Shown: positions 44,052 to 53,405, counted from the first letter of the stretch. The stretch is DNA of 64,000 bases from UBA1381 sp964399965 (GCA_964399965.1 CAYNRX010000001.1:124001-188000), one strand, 5' to 3'. Numbers and translations are program-made. The notes: a model not told the origin generated them from the letters alone.

Positions 44052-45242
44052 TTACTCTCCCATCACGCTTTTTACAAACTCCGCCGCATATTGCTTCGCG
44101 CCCTCAAGCTGCTCCGCACTCGGCTTAAACACGCATTTGTATGCCTTTTCATAAACAGCCATTTTCATCAGCTTCATATAAGATGACAGCTGCTCACAGG
44201 CCTCGCCGCTCCAGCCGTAGGAGCCGAACACCGCGACCGGCTTTTTATTGTTTTCCACCGCGTCTACATGCGCCAAAAATTCCCATACGGGCTTTACCGC
44301 ATTTCGGTTCAATGTCGGAGAACCGACAAATACAGCATCTGCCGCCGTGAATTTTTCGGCCATTTCCTCCATGTCGTTTTCTGCTGCGTCAAACAACTCG
44401 CATACGCCTCCTGCTTCTTCAACGCCCGCTTTCATAGCTTCGGCCAGAGCCTTTGTATAGCCGTAGGCTGAGGAATAGAATACGGCTGCTGTGAATTTTT
44501 TATTCTTCACCGGAGCCGACCATTCAGCGTACTTTTTCACGCCTTCGGCAATGTGATCCACAAGCACCGGGCCATGGCTGTTGCATACCATTTCGATATC
44601 CAGCCCCGCGATCTTCTCCAGCCCTGCCTGTACGAACGGCCCGAACGGCTTTACGATCTTATCGTAATAAACCTTCATTGCCCGCTCGTAATAGTCGTAA
44701 TGCACCAGCTCCTCATCTGTAACGCCCATCTCGCAGTAATGCGCTCCCAGAACATCGCATGAGAAAAGCACCTTGCGCGAGGCCAGCCAAGTCATCATCG
44801 TGTCCGGCCAATGGAGGTTGGGAGCAACTATGAACTCAAGCTCCATCCCCTGTCCCAGGTTCAGCTTGCCGCCGGCCTTAGCCGGAAGCTCATTGAACGT
44901 ACGATTAGTTATCTCTTTGAGATTTCTCAAAGCAGCAAGAGTCCCTACTACCGTAACTTCCGGATTCTCTTCCAATATTCTCTCTATGCACCCTGTATGA
45001 TCCGGCTCTGTATGGTTACAGATAATATAATCTACCTTCTCCGGAGCTATTATCTCCGACACGTTTTTAATGTACTTTGATGTAAAGGTATCATGCACCC
45101 CTTCGATGAGCGCGACCTTATCGCCCTTTACCAGATAAGCGTTATATGTCGTTCCGAACTCAGTTTCGCAGATGATATCAAACACCCTCAGAGTCGGATC
45201 CTGCACCCCCACATAATATACCCCGTCCTTAAGCTGTATCAT
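44052..45242 (-). CDS. Flavodiiron protein (FprA-type flavoprotein)
   Basis: 396 residues. These enzymes reduce O2 to water or NO to N2O in anaerobes. The beta-lactamase-like N-terminal domain has the diiron ligands: H77-x-E79-x-D81-H82 (NHTEPDH), a His in APNLHWPDTM, an Asp in LFSCDVLGAH and a His in CNSHGPVL. A flavodoxin-like FMN domain follows (about 255-396, FYSSAYGYTKALA, SPTLNRNAVKPVWEFL). It lies inside the sigA operon between prmA and rsmE, probably giving constant oxygen protection. Confidence 0.94.
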   Translation of the reverse strand: MIQLKDGVYYVGVQDPTLRVFDIICETEFGTTYNAYLVKGDKVALIEGVHDTFTSKYIKNVSEIIAPEKVDYIICNHTEPDHTGCIERILEENPEVTVVGTLAALRNLKEITNRTFNELPAKAGGKLNLGQGMELEFIVAPNLHWPDTMMTWLASRKVLFSCDVLGAHYCEMGVTDEELVHYDYYERAMKVYYDKIVKPFGPFVQAGLEKIAGLDIEMVCNSHGPVLVDHIAEGVKKYAEWSAPVKNKKFTAAVFYSSAYGYTKALAEAMKAGVEEAGGVCELFDAAENDMEEMAEKFTAADAVFVGSPTLNRNAVKPVWEFLAHVDAVENNKKPVAVFGSYGWSGEACEQLSSYMKLMKMAVYEKAYKCVFKPSAEQLEGAKQYAAEFVKSVMGE

Positions 45243-45261
45243 TTTGCTGTTCTCCCTTCAT

Positions 45262-46230
45262 TCAGCGTCTGCAAACCACAGACGCCCAATCTCCGCTTGT
45301 ATTTATACTTTCTATCTTAAACCCGGCTGCAAGCAAGGCCTCCTTGACCTCTTCCAGCCTGTCGGTGATTATTCCCGAGGATAAAAACACGCCATTTGCC
45401 GTAATAAACTCCTGTACGTGCGGAACAATAGCAATGATAACATCGGCGACTATATTGGCCACTACGATATCATACTTTTCCTTGGCTATGCGGGCCCTCA
45501 TAGCCGCATCGTTTACGACATTTCCCGTTTCCGCAAAATAACGGTCACGGCTGATACCGTTTTTCTCCGCATTTTTATAGGCGATATCGACAGCATTGGG
45601 GTCTATATCAACCGCGTGTGCATATCCGGCGCCTAAAAGCAGGGATACTATCGATAGTATCCCACTGCCGCAGCCCAGATCAAGCACGCGGCTCCCGGGA
45701 CAGACGAGTTTCTCCAGGCTTTCCAGACAAAGCCTGGTCGTATCATGCGATCCTGTCCCAAAGCTCAAGCCCGGCTCGATCGTAAACACTACGCGTCCGC
45801 CGCTCTCAGGCACTTTTTCCCATTCGGGACATATAAGTATTTTTTCACCTATTTCCAACGGATGATAATATTTGCGCCAGTTATGCTCCCAATCCTCGTT
45901 GCGGACATTGTCAAGCTCCGTCTCCAGCCGCCCGAACCGTCCTTCTATATCCTCATCCCGAAGTGCGCGAAGCTCGCCCTTTATCGCCGCCAAAAGCTCC
46001 CGGCCTGCCGCATTATCGCTGACATAAGCCTTTACCCTGGTCTCGCCCGATTTTTTGCGTACCAGTTCCTCATCGACATAATCCCAGTATTGGCGGTTAT
46101 TTTCCAGAAAATCCTTAAAGTCCGCCTCGTCCTCTATCTCTACTCCCGTTATCCCCAGACCGTAAAGCCTGCCGCTGACGGGTTCTATTCCCTCCGGGGT
46201 CGTATATATATTTATCTGTATCCAATCCAT
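45262..46230 (-). CDS. prmA: Ribosomal protein L11 methyltransferase
   Basis: 322 residues from ATG 46230, after AGAGGGGACG; a TTG one codon upstream is less likely. It trimethylates L11 with SAM. The N-terminal substrate domain (DWIQINIYTT, GLGITGVEIED) is followed by a class I methyltransferase domain: FGTGSHDTTRLCLE, VLDLGCGSGILSI, AVDIDPNAVDIAYKNAEKNG and NIVADVIIA. In many Bacillota prmA-rsmE follow dnaJ; here fprA separates them and sigA lies upstream. Confidence 0.95.
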   Translation of the reverse strand: MDWIQINIYTTPEGIEPVSGRLYGLGITGVEIEDEADFKDFLENNRQYWDYVDEELVRKKSGETRVKAYVSDNAAGRELLAAIKGELRALRDEDIEGRFGRLETELDNVRNEDWEHNWRKYYHPLEIGEKILICPEWEKVPESGGRVVFTIEPGLSFGTGSHDTTRLCLESLEKLVCPGSRVLDLGCGSGILSIVSLLLGAGYAHAVDIDPNAVDIAYKNAEKNGISRDRYFAETGNVVNDAAMRARIAKEKYDIVVANIVADVIIAIVPHVQEFITANGVFLSSGIITDRLEEVKEALLAAGFKIESINTSGDWASVVCRR

Positions 46231-46243
46231 CAAACGTCCCCTC

Positions 46244-47320
46244 TCAATCCAAATAATCCTTGAGCTTTTTGCTCCTCGAGGGATGACGCAGCTTTCTTAG
46301 AGCCTTGGCTTCTATCTGACGGATCCTCTCCCGGGTGACGTTAAATTCCTTGCCGACCTCCTCCAGCGTCCGCTGTCTGCCGTCGTCAAGGCCAAAACGC
46401 AGCCGAAGCACCTTTTCCTCCCGCGGAGCAAGCGTCTTTAAAACGTCCGCCAGCTGCTCCTTGAGCATAACGAAGCTGGCCGCATCCGCCGGCACCGGCG
46501 CATCATCATCAGGGATAAAGTCTCCCAGATGGCTGTCTTCCTCCTCGCCTATCGGAGTCTCTAAAGATACCGGTTCCTGAGAGATCTTTGATATCTCCCG
46601 CACCTTTTCCACTGACATATTCAGCTCCTTGGCAAGCTCCTCTGTCGTCGGCTCACGTCCCAGCTCCTGCACCAGCTGTCTTGAAACCCTGACCAGCTTA
46701 TTTATCGTCTCCACCATATGGACAGGTATCCTTATCGTTCTGGCCTGATCGGCTATAGCCCTCGTTATAGCCTGACGTATCCACCAGGTGGCATAGGTTG
46801 AGAATTTATAGCCTTTTGTATAGTCGAACTTGTCCACGGCCTTTATAAGCCCCAGATTTCCCTCCTGTATGAGGTCAAGAAACTGCATTCCGCGTCCTAC
46901 ATACCGTTTGGCAATACTTACTACCAGACGCAGGTTTGCCTCTGCCAGCTTTTTCTTCGCGACCTCGTCGCCCTTAGCCATCCGGCGTGCAAGATCCGTC
47001 TCCTCTTCAGCCGACAAAAGGTCTACCTTACCTATCTCCTTCAGGTACATCTTAACATGGTCATCAATGCTTATCCCCTCGGGAACAGACAGATCCTCCA
47101 GCTCCTCTTTGCTGACTTCGATGGCTTCAAGCTCCTTATCAAGATCCTTGACGATCTCTATGCCCTCTTTTTCCAGCAGATCAAACAGCTTCTCAAACTG
47201 CTCCGGACTGATGTCCACCTCTTCAAAGGCATCCATTATGTCCTTATACGTCAAAATGCCGTCTTTTTTGCCCTTGGTTATTATGTCCTTGATTATCTGC
47301 TTTCTGTTTGTTTCCGCCAT
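46244..47320 (-). CDS. sigA: Primary sigma factor SigA
   Basis: 358 residues from ATG 47320, just after GGGAGGACAAA; an in-frame start 15 codons upstream overlaps this site. Region 1.1 is short, followed by 1.2 (DDHVKMYLKEIGKVDLLS), 2 (NLRLVVSIAKRYVGRGMQFLDLIQEGNLGLIKAVDKFDYTKG..., YATWWIRQAITRA), region 3 and region 4 (RLRFGLDDGRQRTLEEVG, VTRERIRQIEAKALRKLR). It directs RNA polymerase to the promoters listed here. It sits 41 nt after dnaG, the common dnaG-sigA order. Confidence 0.97.
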   Translation of the reverse strand: MAETNRKQIIKDIITKGKKDGILTYKDIMDAFEEVDISPEQFEKLFDLLEKEGIEIVKDLDKELEAIEVSKEELEDLSVPEGISIDDHVKMYLKEIGKVDLLSAEEETDLARRMAKGDEVAKKKLAEANLRLVVSIAKRYVGRGMQFLDLIQEGNLGLIKAVDKFDYTKGYKFSTYATWWIRQAITRAIADQARTIRIPVHMVETINKLVRVSRQLVQELGREPTTEELAKELNMSVEKVREISKISQEPVSLETPIGEEEDSHLGDFIPDDDAPVPADAASFVMLKEQLADVLKTLAPREEKVLRLRFGLDDGRQRTLEEVGKEFNVTRERIRQIEAKALRKLRHPSRSKKLKDYLD

Positions 47321-47361
47321 TTTGTCCTCCCATTTCTGCGACACGTCTGTAGCCTTCCACA

Positions 47362-49161
47362 TCACTGCTGCCGCTTGAGCTTTTCATACTCGCTGTGCAG
47401 CTGTGCCATACGCATAATATCCATGCTGTTTCCCTTTTTTTCTTCTTCTGCTATTTGCGCGCTCACCTTATCCATCTTCATCGACCGTATCAACTGCCTT
47501 ACAGCCGTTTCATTATCGTCGTACCTTACAGGATCTATAAATGCTCCCGCTGCAAAGGCCGCCCCGGCGCCGTCCGCCTGAAACTGCGCCAGTATCACCG
47601 CCGGCTCCGGCTTGTCGCCGTTATCCCAGCTTTTATATATATTTTCCGCAATGAGCTTTGCTTCGGGGCTTTGGAAATCCTGCGGCGACAGCTGCTCCTT
47701 CACTATCCTATATATCCGCTTTTCCTCGGCCGCAAGCCTTAGGATATCGAACTCCGTCTCCGAAGATATCTTTCTCGCACCCACTGATGATCCTGCTCGG
47801 GGAATATCCGCCTGCCGGACCTGCCCCTGTTCAATCGCCGGACGGCGCAGCTTGTTTTTTGCTATCTTTTTTTTGTATTCGCTGTATATAGCTTCTCTGC
47901 CTATACCGGTTTCCTGCGCCACCCGGGAGATATAAGCGTCAACCTCGACCGCATCATTCACAGTTGAAAGCGCATCGGCAGCTTCGGAAACGAATTTCAC
48001 CTTGCCCTCCGTGGATTCTATATTATACTTGCCCTTTACCTGCATGAGCTTAAATTCCGTTCCCGGAACGGCGCTTTTGACCGCCTCCCGAAACGCTTCC
48101 ACTCCATTAGCCTTTATGTATTCGTCCGGATCCTTGGCCCCCTTCAATCGTATGACACGCGCCCTTGCGCCTGCGGAGCCTATGAGATCTATAGCCCGCA
48201 AGGCCGCCTTCACGCCGGCCTCGTCGCTGTCATAGCATATTATTATCTCGTCGGAATACCTGTTCAAAAGGCGTACCTGCTGTTGGGTAAGCGCTGTCCC
48301 CAGGGTAGCGACGATATTTTTCACTCCTGCCTGGTAAACCGAGATAACGTCCATATAGCCTTCGGCCAGGATGAGTTCCCGCCCGGGCGCATTCTTTGCC
48401 AAATTTAAGGAAAACAAATTTCTTCCCTTGTCAAATACCGGCGTCTGCGCCGAGTTCAAGTATTTGGGCGGTTTGAAGCCGTCAGCACGCGGAGTATCGT
48501 CCAGTATGCGGCCGCCAAAGCCGATAACATTGCCCCTAACATCGATTATGGGGAACATCACCCTTCCCCGGAAACGGTCATACACAGAGCCTCTTTCATT
48601 CTTGGAAACAAGCCCTGCCTCCAGCAGCTCTTCCTCTGAATACCCCTGTTCTCTCATGTGTGAAAACAGCGCGTCATAGGTATCCGGCGCATAGCCCAAA
48701 CCATATGTTTTGATAGTTTCAGCCTTTATCCGACGGGCGGCAAAATATTGAAGCCCTTCTTTCCCGATATTCGTTTTGGTGAGCGTATCGTAAAAAAAGC
48801 GGGCGGCCGCCTTATTCATCGCATATATTTTCTTCTTTTTCGCGATGGTCTCATTGTTTTCATAGCCATCGTCCTCAGGAAGCGTCATCCCTGCCCGGTC
48901 GGCAAGCATTTTTAAGGCGTCACGAAAATCCAGGCCTTCTATCCGCATGACGAATTGTATCAGATTCCCTCCCGCTCCGCAGCCAAAACAATGAAACAGC
49001 TGCTTATCGGGACTTACGTGAAAGGATGGGGATTTTTCGTTATGGAAAGGGCACAGCCCGGTATATCCGCGCCCGCTTTTCTTAAGGCGGACATACCGGG
49101 AAACGTAATCAACAATATCATTGCGCGAGCATATTTCGCTTATCAGATCCTGTGAATACAA
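47362..49161 (-). CDS. dnaG: DNA primase
   Basis: 599 residues from TTG 49161, 5-8 nt after GGGGAGGAG; an ATG seven codons earlier (49182) lies within that site's upstream sequence. It makes RNA primers for replication. The CHC2 zinc domain has Cys37, His40, Cys58 and Cys61 (LCPFHNEKSPSFHV, FHCFGCGAGG). The RNA polymerase/Toprim core shows FGGRILDDTPR, LILAEGYMDV and the acidic CYDSDEAG. The C-terminal helicase-binding part ends EKLKRQQ. First gene of a run of nine. Confidence 0.96.
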   Translation of the reverse strand: MYSQDLISEICSRNDIVDYVSRYVRLKKSGRGYTGLCPFHNEKSPSFHVSPDKQLFHCFGCGAGGNLIQFVMRIEGLDFRDALKMLADRAGMTLPEDDGYENNETIAKKKKIYAMNKAAARFFYDTLTKTNIGKEGLQYFAARRIKAETIKTYGLGYAPDTYDALFSHMREQGYSEEELLEAGLVSKNERGSVYDRFRGRVMFPIIDVRGNVIGFGGRILDDTPRADGFKPPKYLNSAQTPVFDKGRNLFSLNLAKNAPGRELILAEGYMDVISVYQAGVKNIVATLGTALTQQQVRLLNRYSDEIIICYDSDEAGVKAALRAIDLIGSAGARARVIRLKGAKDPDEYIKANGVEAFREAVKSAVPGTEFKLMQVKGKYNIESTEGKVKFVSEAADALSTVNDAVEVDAYISRVAQETGIGREAIYSEYKKKIAKNKLRRPAIEQGQVRQADIPRAGSSVGARKISSETEFDILRLAAEEKRIYRIVKEQLSPQDFQSPEAKLIAENIYKSWDNGDKPEPAVILAQFQADGAGAAFAAGAFIDPVRYDDNETAVRQLIRSMKMDKVSAQIAEEEKKGNSMDIMRMAQLHSEYEKLKRQQ

Positions 49162-49234
49162 AGCCTCTCCTCCCCGTTTCATTTCTCCGGCCTGCGAAAA
49201 AGTTTCCCGCAGCCGCTTAATATATTCTCACACC

Positions 49235-49256
49235 GGCGGTCCATTTTTATACCGCC
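49235..49256. repeat. Short GGCGGT/ACCGCC palindrome upstream of dnaG
   Basis: GGCGGT (49235-49240) and ACCGCC (49251-49256) flank an AT-rich loop in the 125-nt gap between the flavodoxin-like gene and dnaG. It recalls the ends of the ATACCGCC repeats but is shorter, and the T run follows only on the plus strand. Confidence 0.4.
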
Positions 49257-49286
49257 TCTTTTAGTATCGATAAAAATATGTAAATT

Positions 49287-49859
49287 TTAACCTATGGTTT
49301 CAAGTATCCTTTTGCCGAGCACCTTCGCCTGCGCATTTGCGTATTCATCCTCCACAGCCGGAGCTTGCGCCGACACGCCGAAATGCCCGGCTCCCAGCTC
49401 AGAGCTGTTGCCTATGAGCGTCATTCCCAGCACCATGCAGCAGGATTGTATATGGTCGATCGTCCTCTCCTGGCCGCCGTACTTCGATCCGCCGACACTC
49501 ACAGCCGCCGCATACTTGCCCAGCCATTCCTTATCCGCGCGCACTGCGCGTGTTTTATCGAAAAATGATTTGAGCTGTGCGGTCATGGAACCGAAATATA
49601 CAGGGCTGCCAAAGATCACCGCATCGGCCTTTTTCACTTTTTCAAACAGCTCCTCAAGCTTCGTGCCCTTATAGCACTGCTTCGAGCACGGCGATGAACA
49701 GCATACGCAAAACGGCAGTTTTGCATCCATAACCGCCTCGTGTACGCTGGCAAGCTCTGTTTTTGCTCCGCCGTCCTTACAGACCTTGAGCACCTCGTTA
49801 AGCAGATACGCGGTGTTTCCATTACTGTTATGACTTGCATTTAAGGCTAATACATACAT
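49287..49859 (-). CDS. Flavodoxin-like NAD(P)H-dependent FMN reductase / iron-sulfur flavoprotein
   Basis: 190 residues; AGGGGGTAAAT precedes the ATG. A flavodoxin-like fold with the FMN-phosphate loop ALNASHNSNGNTAYLL at the N-terminus and DAVIFGSPVYFGSMTAQLKSFFDKT in the middle. A cysteine cluster CVCCSSPCSKQC (about residues 50-62) and a further SCC at about 138 are like those in iron-sulfur flavoproteins (Isf), so it may bind a 4Fe-4S cluster. Probably an electron-transfer protein in the cytoplasm. It has its own promoter. Confidence 0.8.
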   Translation of the reverse strand: MYVLALNASHNSNGNTAYLLNEVLKVCKDGGAKTELASVHEAVMDAKLPFCVCCSSPCSKQCYKGTKLEELFEKVKKADAVIFGSPVYFGSMTAQLKSFFDKTRAVRADKEWLGKYAAAVSVGGSKYGGQERTIDHIQSCCMVLGMTLIGNSSELGAGHFGVSAQAPAVEDEYANAQAKVLGKRILETIG

Positions 49860-49907
49860 ATTATTTACCCCCTAATTCCGATTTAAAAACATTTTTTTAT
49901 AAACTTC

Positions 49908-49935
49908 TATATATAAATATACTACAATCGGTCAA
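49908..49935 (-). promoter_or_regulatory. Promoter of the flavodoxin-like gene
   Basis: On the minus strand TTGACC (49930-49935), 16 nt, TATATA (49908-49913). Confidence 0.5.
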
Positions 49936-50060
49936 AAAATCCTCTTTTCAGGCGAAAAAAACACAATTTCGTTTACTCCTATAAAAATCCGCTTTTTTGC
50001 CCGCCATTTTACAGTCGTTTTTACCATTTGAACACCGATTAAAATCTGAAAAATACAAGA

Positions 50061-50115
50061 ATACCGCCTATATATCGTATCAGCAGCGTAAGCTTCCACA
50101 ATATACAGGCGGCAT
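50061..50115. terminator. Palindromic terminator (ATACCGCC-family repeat R4)
   Basis: ATACCGCCTATATAT (50061-50075) pairs imperfectly with ATATACAGGCGGCAT (50101-50115), with A-rich and T-rich flanks. It is 17 nt downstream of the GH2 gene on the minus strand and closely resembles R3. Confidence 0.65.
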
Positions 50116-50132
50116 TGTATAATCATGCTTTC

Positions 50133-53100
50133 TCAATCGGACGTTTCTATCCGCAAAACATTTATCTTATCATCATACCAAACTTTTACACCCTTTATAT
50201 AGGACACAATCGCTCCTACCTCCATCACAAAAAAGCCCTCCGGCGTTATATACGGTTCGCCGTCCATCAGGTTCTCGTTCCCGTTCACCAACAGATGCGT
50301 CCGTCCCGCTTCTGCTGTCACCGTATCAGAACCGCTGGTCAGGACAAGCTGCTTTTTCTCGGGCAGATATTTGTATTCAAACCCGTCCGGATACTCATTC
50401 TTCAGCCTCTCCAGTATACAGACCACCGACCCCCAGATGCTGCCATTCTTATTGACGGTGCGCACGCCACGCGTATCCGGCTCCTGGCCGTTTACGAGGA
50501 TCTTACTGTACAGTTCTTTGTCCGGCTCATACTTTATCTTGTCAGCTTCCGGGATAGGCCTAAATTCCCGGTATACCTGCGGCTGCTTGCCAAGCTCTGG
50601 ATACATGACAGCCTGCCCGGTTTCAGTCAATGTATCAAGCGGTACGTATACGCTCTCAATAGTCACAGAGGCGGCAATCCCGCTCATATCAGCGTCTATC
50701 TTTATCTTTCCGGGGGCCCGTCCAGCACGGATAAATATCCTGTTTGTGCCGCATTCGGCAAAGACATGCTCCTTGTGTATGACGCTGTCGTCCCTGCCAT
50801 ATCCGGCAAAGCGGCCGCTGTTATAACCGCCGAGAAGCTCTCCCTCGCCTTCCAGCTTAAGCTCTATCCTATCAGAGCAAAGCGGACAAATATTTCCCTC
50901 CGAATCTGTGACCTCAATATCAACATAGGCGATATCCGCCCCGTCAGCAGCCAGTCCGGCCGGTGATGTATGCGCAGAAAGTCTCAGCTTCTCCGGAGCA
51001 CCTGCTGTTTTTATCACATCGACAGCAGCAAGCCGACCGTCATAATCATACGCTTCTGCGCGTATCTCCCCCGACTCTGTCACATCTATATTTTCAAACG
51101 GGAATATGAACGTTTTTATCGGCCTGCTGCATTCTCCGGCCAACCTGCCGTTTATAAACAGCTTCACTCGCTCCACCTCGTAGCCCGCTGCAACATAGAC
51201 CGTCTTTTTCTTCGGCTCACGGCAGAGGATCTTCCCGGTATCCTCCCAGAAATCCCCGTTAAACCGCTTTTCATGATAGCGGTAATTATCGCCGTCCTCC
51301 GGCGGATAATTCCAGTGCCCTATTATCTTCACCAGCGGTTCCGGCGACTGCATCACCCGGAATACGTCAAAGCTCTGCTTTTTTATCCTTACCGGGTCAA
51401 CTCGTCCGCTCATGCGCGCATTTTCGCTGAACGCCTGACGGCCATGCTGCGCCGAATCCGTCCAGCACAACGCCGCGCAGCCGCTGTAATAATCTTTACC
51501 GGACGCTCCGCCTATACGATCGTTGAAAAATTCGCTGTAGCCCGCCGCACAGGTAAGAGCAAAATCCTCGCTCGTTAAATCGTAAAAATCCCTGCCCGGC
51601 TGCTTTCTGCCGCCCTTACCCAGCCATTTTGTGCGGTAGTCAAAATCCGGCGGCGAATAATCGTCCCACACGCGCCGCGGAGCCTCTTCACGCGAATACT
51701 CCGTCTCTGTGATCGGCCCATGCTCAGCCAGGAATCTCGCCGCATGGCGGTTAAGCATCGTTCCCGTATACTCCGACTCGGCCAGCACATCCTCTGTATT
51801 TATCGTCCGGCAGCCCATAAACCGGCCGCCGTACGGATCAAGCTCCTCCTTTAAAAGACGCATCTGGCACATATGATCACGGTTTATCGAATTATTCCCC
51901 GCCTCCCAGAAAAGTATCGAGGGATTGTTGCGGAAATATATGATTACATCGCGCATAAGCTCCATGCGCTGACGCCATTGGCGGCCGAAATTCTCGTGTT
52001 CCTTATCACCGGCCGGTTGAGTGCAGACTATCCCCTGCCGGTCGAATGCGCGTATATCGGCCGGAGCTGCAGCCACATGCATCCACCTTATATGATTGGC
52101 GCTGCTTTCCTTTATCAGCTGCGCGTCAATATCCTTGAGCCATTCGGGGGCGATACCTATCGCCGCCCACTCATTGGACGCCCTCTGCGCATATCCCCGG
52201 AGCCAAACCGGCTCATCGTTTATCAATACGCCGCGATCTTTATCATAACCGACCTTTCTAAAGCCTGTTTCTACCGTCATACTGTCAACAAGCTCGCCGT
52301 CTGCAAACAGTCTCACCTCCACGCGGTACAGATACGGATCGGCAACACTCCAAAAACGCAGCCCATCCACAACGGCACCGGCCGTCAATACGGTCGTTTT
52401 CACGGATCTGACTGCTGTCGGCGCCAGCTTGCTCTCGTCCTCCTCAGGGATATAATGGATACTGCCGTCCGCCAATAGCTCTTCCTTATAAGCGTCCTCG
52501 GGGACTATCGTCCTCTTGTCGCTTATCCTGCCGGATGGGGCAAGGATCTGCTGCTCAGAAGAAAATTCGGCCACAATCTCCCCCGCAAGCGTCCTTATAG
52601 CTACCTGCGTATATACATTGCGCTCCCGGCTGCTTTCGTTGCGTATCTCTGCCTCGGCCGTTATACGCGCGCATTTATTCCCTATATCCACATCTGAAGC
52701 ATATATGTAAACTCCTCTCGTTTCCAGATTGGAATAAAGCGGCAGCGTCAGATACACCTCGGGCTTAAAATGCAGCTTGACCGGCCTTGTTATCCCTCCC
52801 AGAGAAGGATTGAAATCGTTGCAATTCCAAAAATACCCTACGCCTTCTATATGCCGGTCTACCTCCTCTTCCTGCGGGAAAAGGTACGACCCCGGCTTTA
52901 CTCCCGGCTTATTGGGCGTCTCCGCGATACAAAAAGGTATGTCCCTCGTAGCCGTATTATCAGTAGCGACCGCTATCAAATTCTTTGAACCGAAAACGAT
53001 AAACTCTGTTATGTCAAAGCCGAAAGGAGCCACGCCCGCTTCCTGCCAGCCCGCAAGTTTTCCGTTCACATACAGATAGCAAGTCTGCCTTACACCCTCA

Positions 53101-53405
53101 AACTCTATCAATACCTTGCCCCGGCGCCTATCCTCCGGCACCTCCACCCAATTCCTGTAAAAGGCCGCCGTTCGTTTTTGGCCGCTGCCGGCATCCTTTA
53201 TCCTGTCGCGGAAAATATCCGCATCATTGAACGTATGCGGCAAAGTCACCTCGCTCCAGCCGCTGTCGTCATACTCTTTTTCATAAAAGCGTTTTCCGTT
53301 TTCGTCCCTGTTCTTTTCAACAGCCGCCTCCATAGGAAAAGCGTCTGCCAGCAAAAACCTCCACCCATGATGAAAATAATATGTTTTTCCTGCGACGTTG
53401 TTCAT
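50133..53405 (-). CDS. Divergent glycoside hydrolase family 2 protein with CuAO_N-like C-terminal domain
   Basis: 1090 residues; GCGGGAGGAAAAC precedes ATG 53405. The order is sugar-binding jelly roll (YFHHGWRF..., EFEGVRQTCYLYVNGK), Ig-like domain, TIM barrel (about 390-700), further beta domains and, over the last 125 residues, a copper amine oxidase N-terminal-like domain (ILVNGQEPDTRG..., VKVWYDDKINVLRIE). There is no signal peptide. At the usual acid/base site (WSxGNE in LacZ) it has WEAGNN: Asn505 replaces Glu, though Glu501 lies three residues earlier and may substitute. A nucleophile candidate is in ITETEYSREEAPRRVW. The substrate is unknown; it may be a beta-galactosidase-like or beta-glucuronide-type enzyme. 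Confidence 0.82.
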   Translation of the reverse strand: MNNVAGKTYYFHHGWRFLLADAFPMEAAVEKNRDENGKRFYEKEYDDSGWSEVTLPHTFNDADIFRDRIKDAGSGQKRTAAFYRNWVEVPEDRRRGKVLIEFEGVRQTCYLYVNGKLAGWQEAGVAPFGFDITEFIVFGSKNLIAVATDNTATRDIPFCIAETPNKPGVKPGSYLFPQEEEVDRHIEGVGYFWNCNDFNPSLGGITRPVKLHFKPEVYLTLPLYSNLETRGVYIYASDVDIGNKCARITAEAEIRNESSRERNVYTQVAIRTLAGEIVAEFSSEQQILAPSGRISDKRTIVPEDAYKEELLADGSIHYIPEEDESKLAPTAVRSVKTTVLTAGAVVDGLRFWSVADPYLYRVEVRLFADGELVDSMTVETGFRKVGYDKDRGVLINDEPVWLRGYAQRASNEWAAIGIAPEWLKDIDAQLIKESSANHIRWMHVAAAPADIRAFDRQGIVCTQPAGDKEHENFGRQWRQRMELMRDVIIYFRNNPSILFWEAGNNSINRDHMCQMRLLKEELDPYGGRFMGCRTINTEDVLAESEYTGTMLNRHAARFLAEHGPITETEYSREEAPRRVWDDYSPPDFDYRTKWLGKGGRKQPGRDFYDLTSEDFALTCAAGYSEFFNDRIGGASGKDYYSGCAALCWTDSAQHGRQAFSENARMSGRVDPVRIKKQSFDVFRVMQSPEPLVKIIGHWNYPPEDGDNYRYHEKRFNGDFWEDTGKILCREPKKKTVYVAAGYEVERVKLFINGRLAGECSRPIKTFIFPFENIDVTESGEIRAEAYDYDGRLAAVDVIKTAGAPEKLRLSAHTSPAGLAADGADIAYVDIEVTDSEGNICPLCSDRIELKLEGEGELLGGYNSGRFAGYGRDDSVIHKEHVFAECGTNRIFIRAGRAPGKIKIDADMSGIAASVTIESVYVPLDTLTETGQAVMYPELGKQPQVYREFRPIPEADKIKYEPDKELYSKILVNGQEPDTRGVRTVNKNGSIWGSVVCILERLKNEYPDGFEYKYLPEKKQLVLTSGSDTVTAEAGRTHLLVNGNENLMDGEPYITPEGFFVMEVGAIVSYIKGVKVWYDDKINVLRIETSD

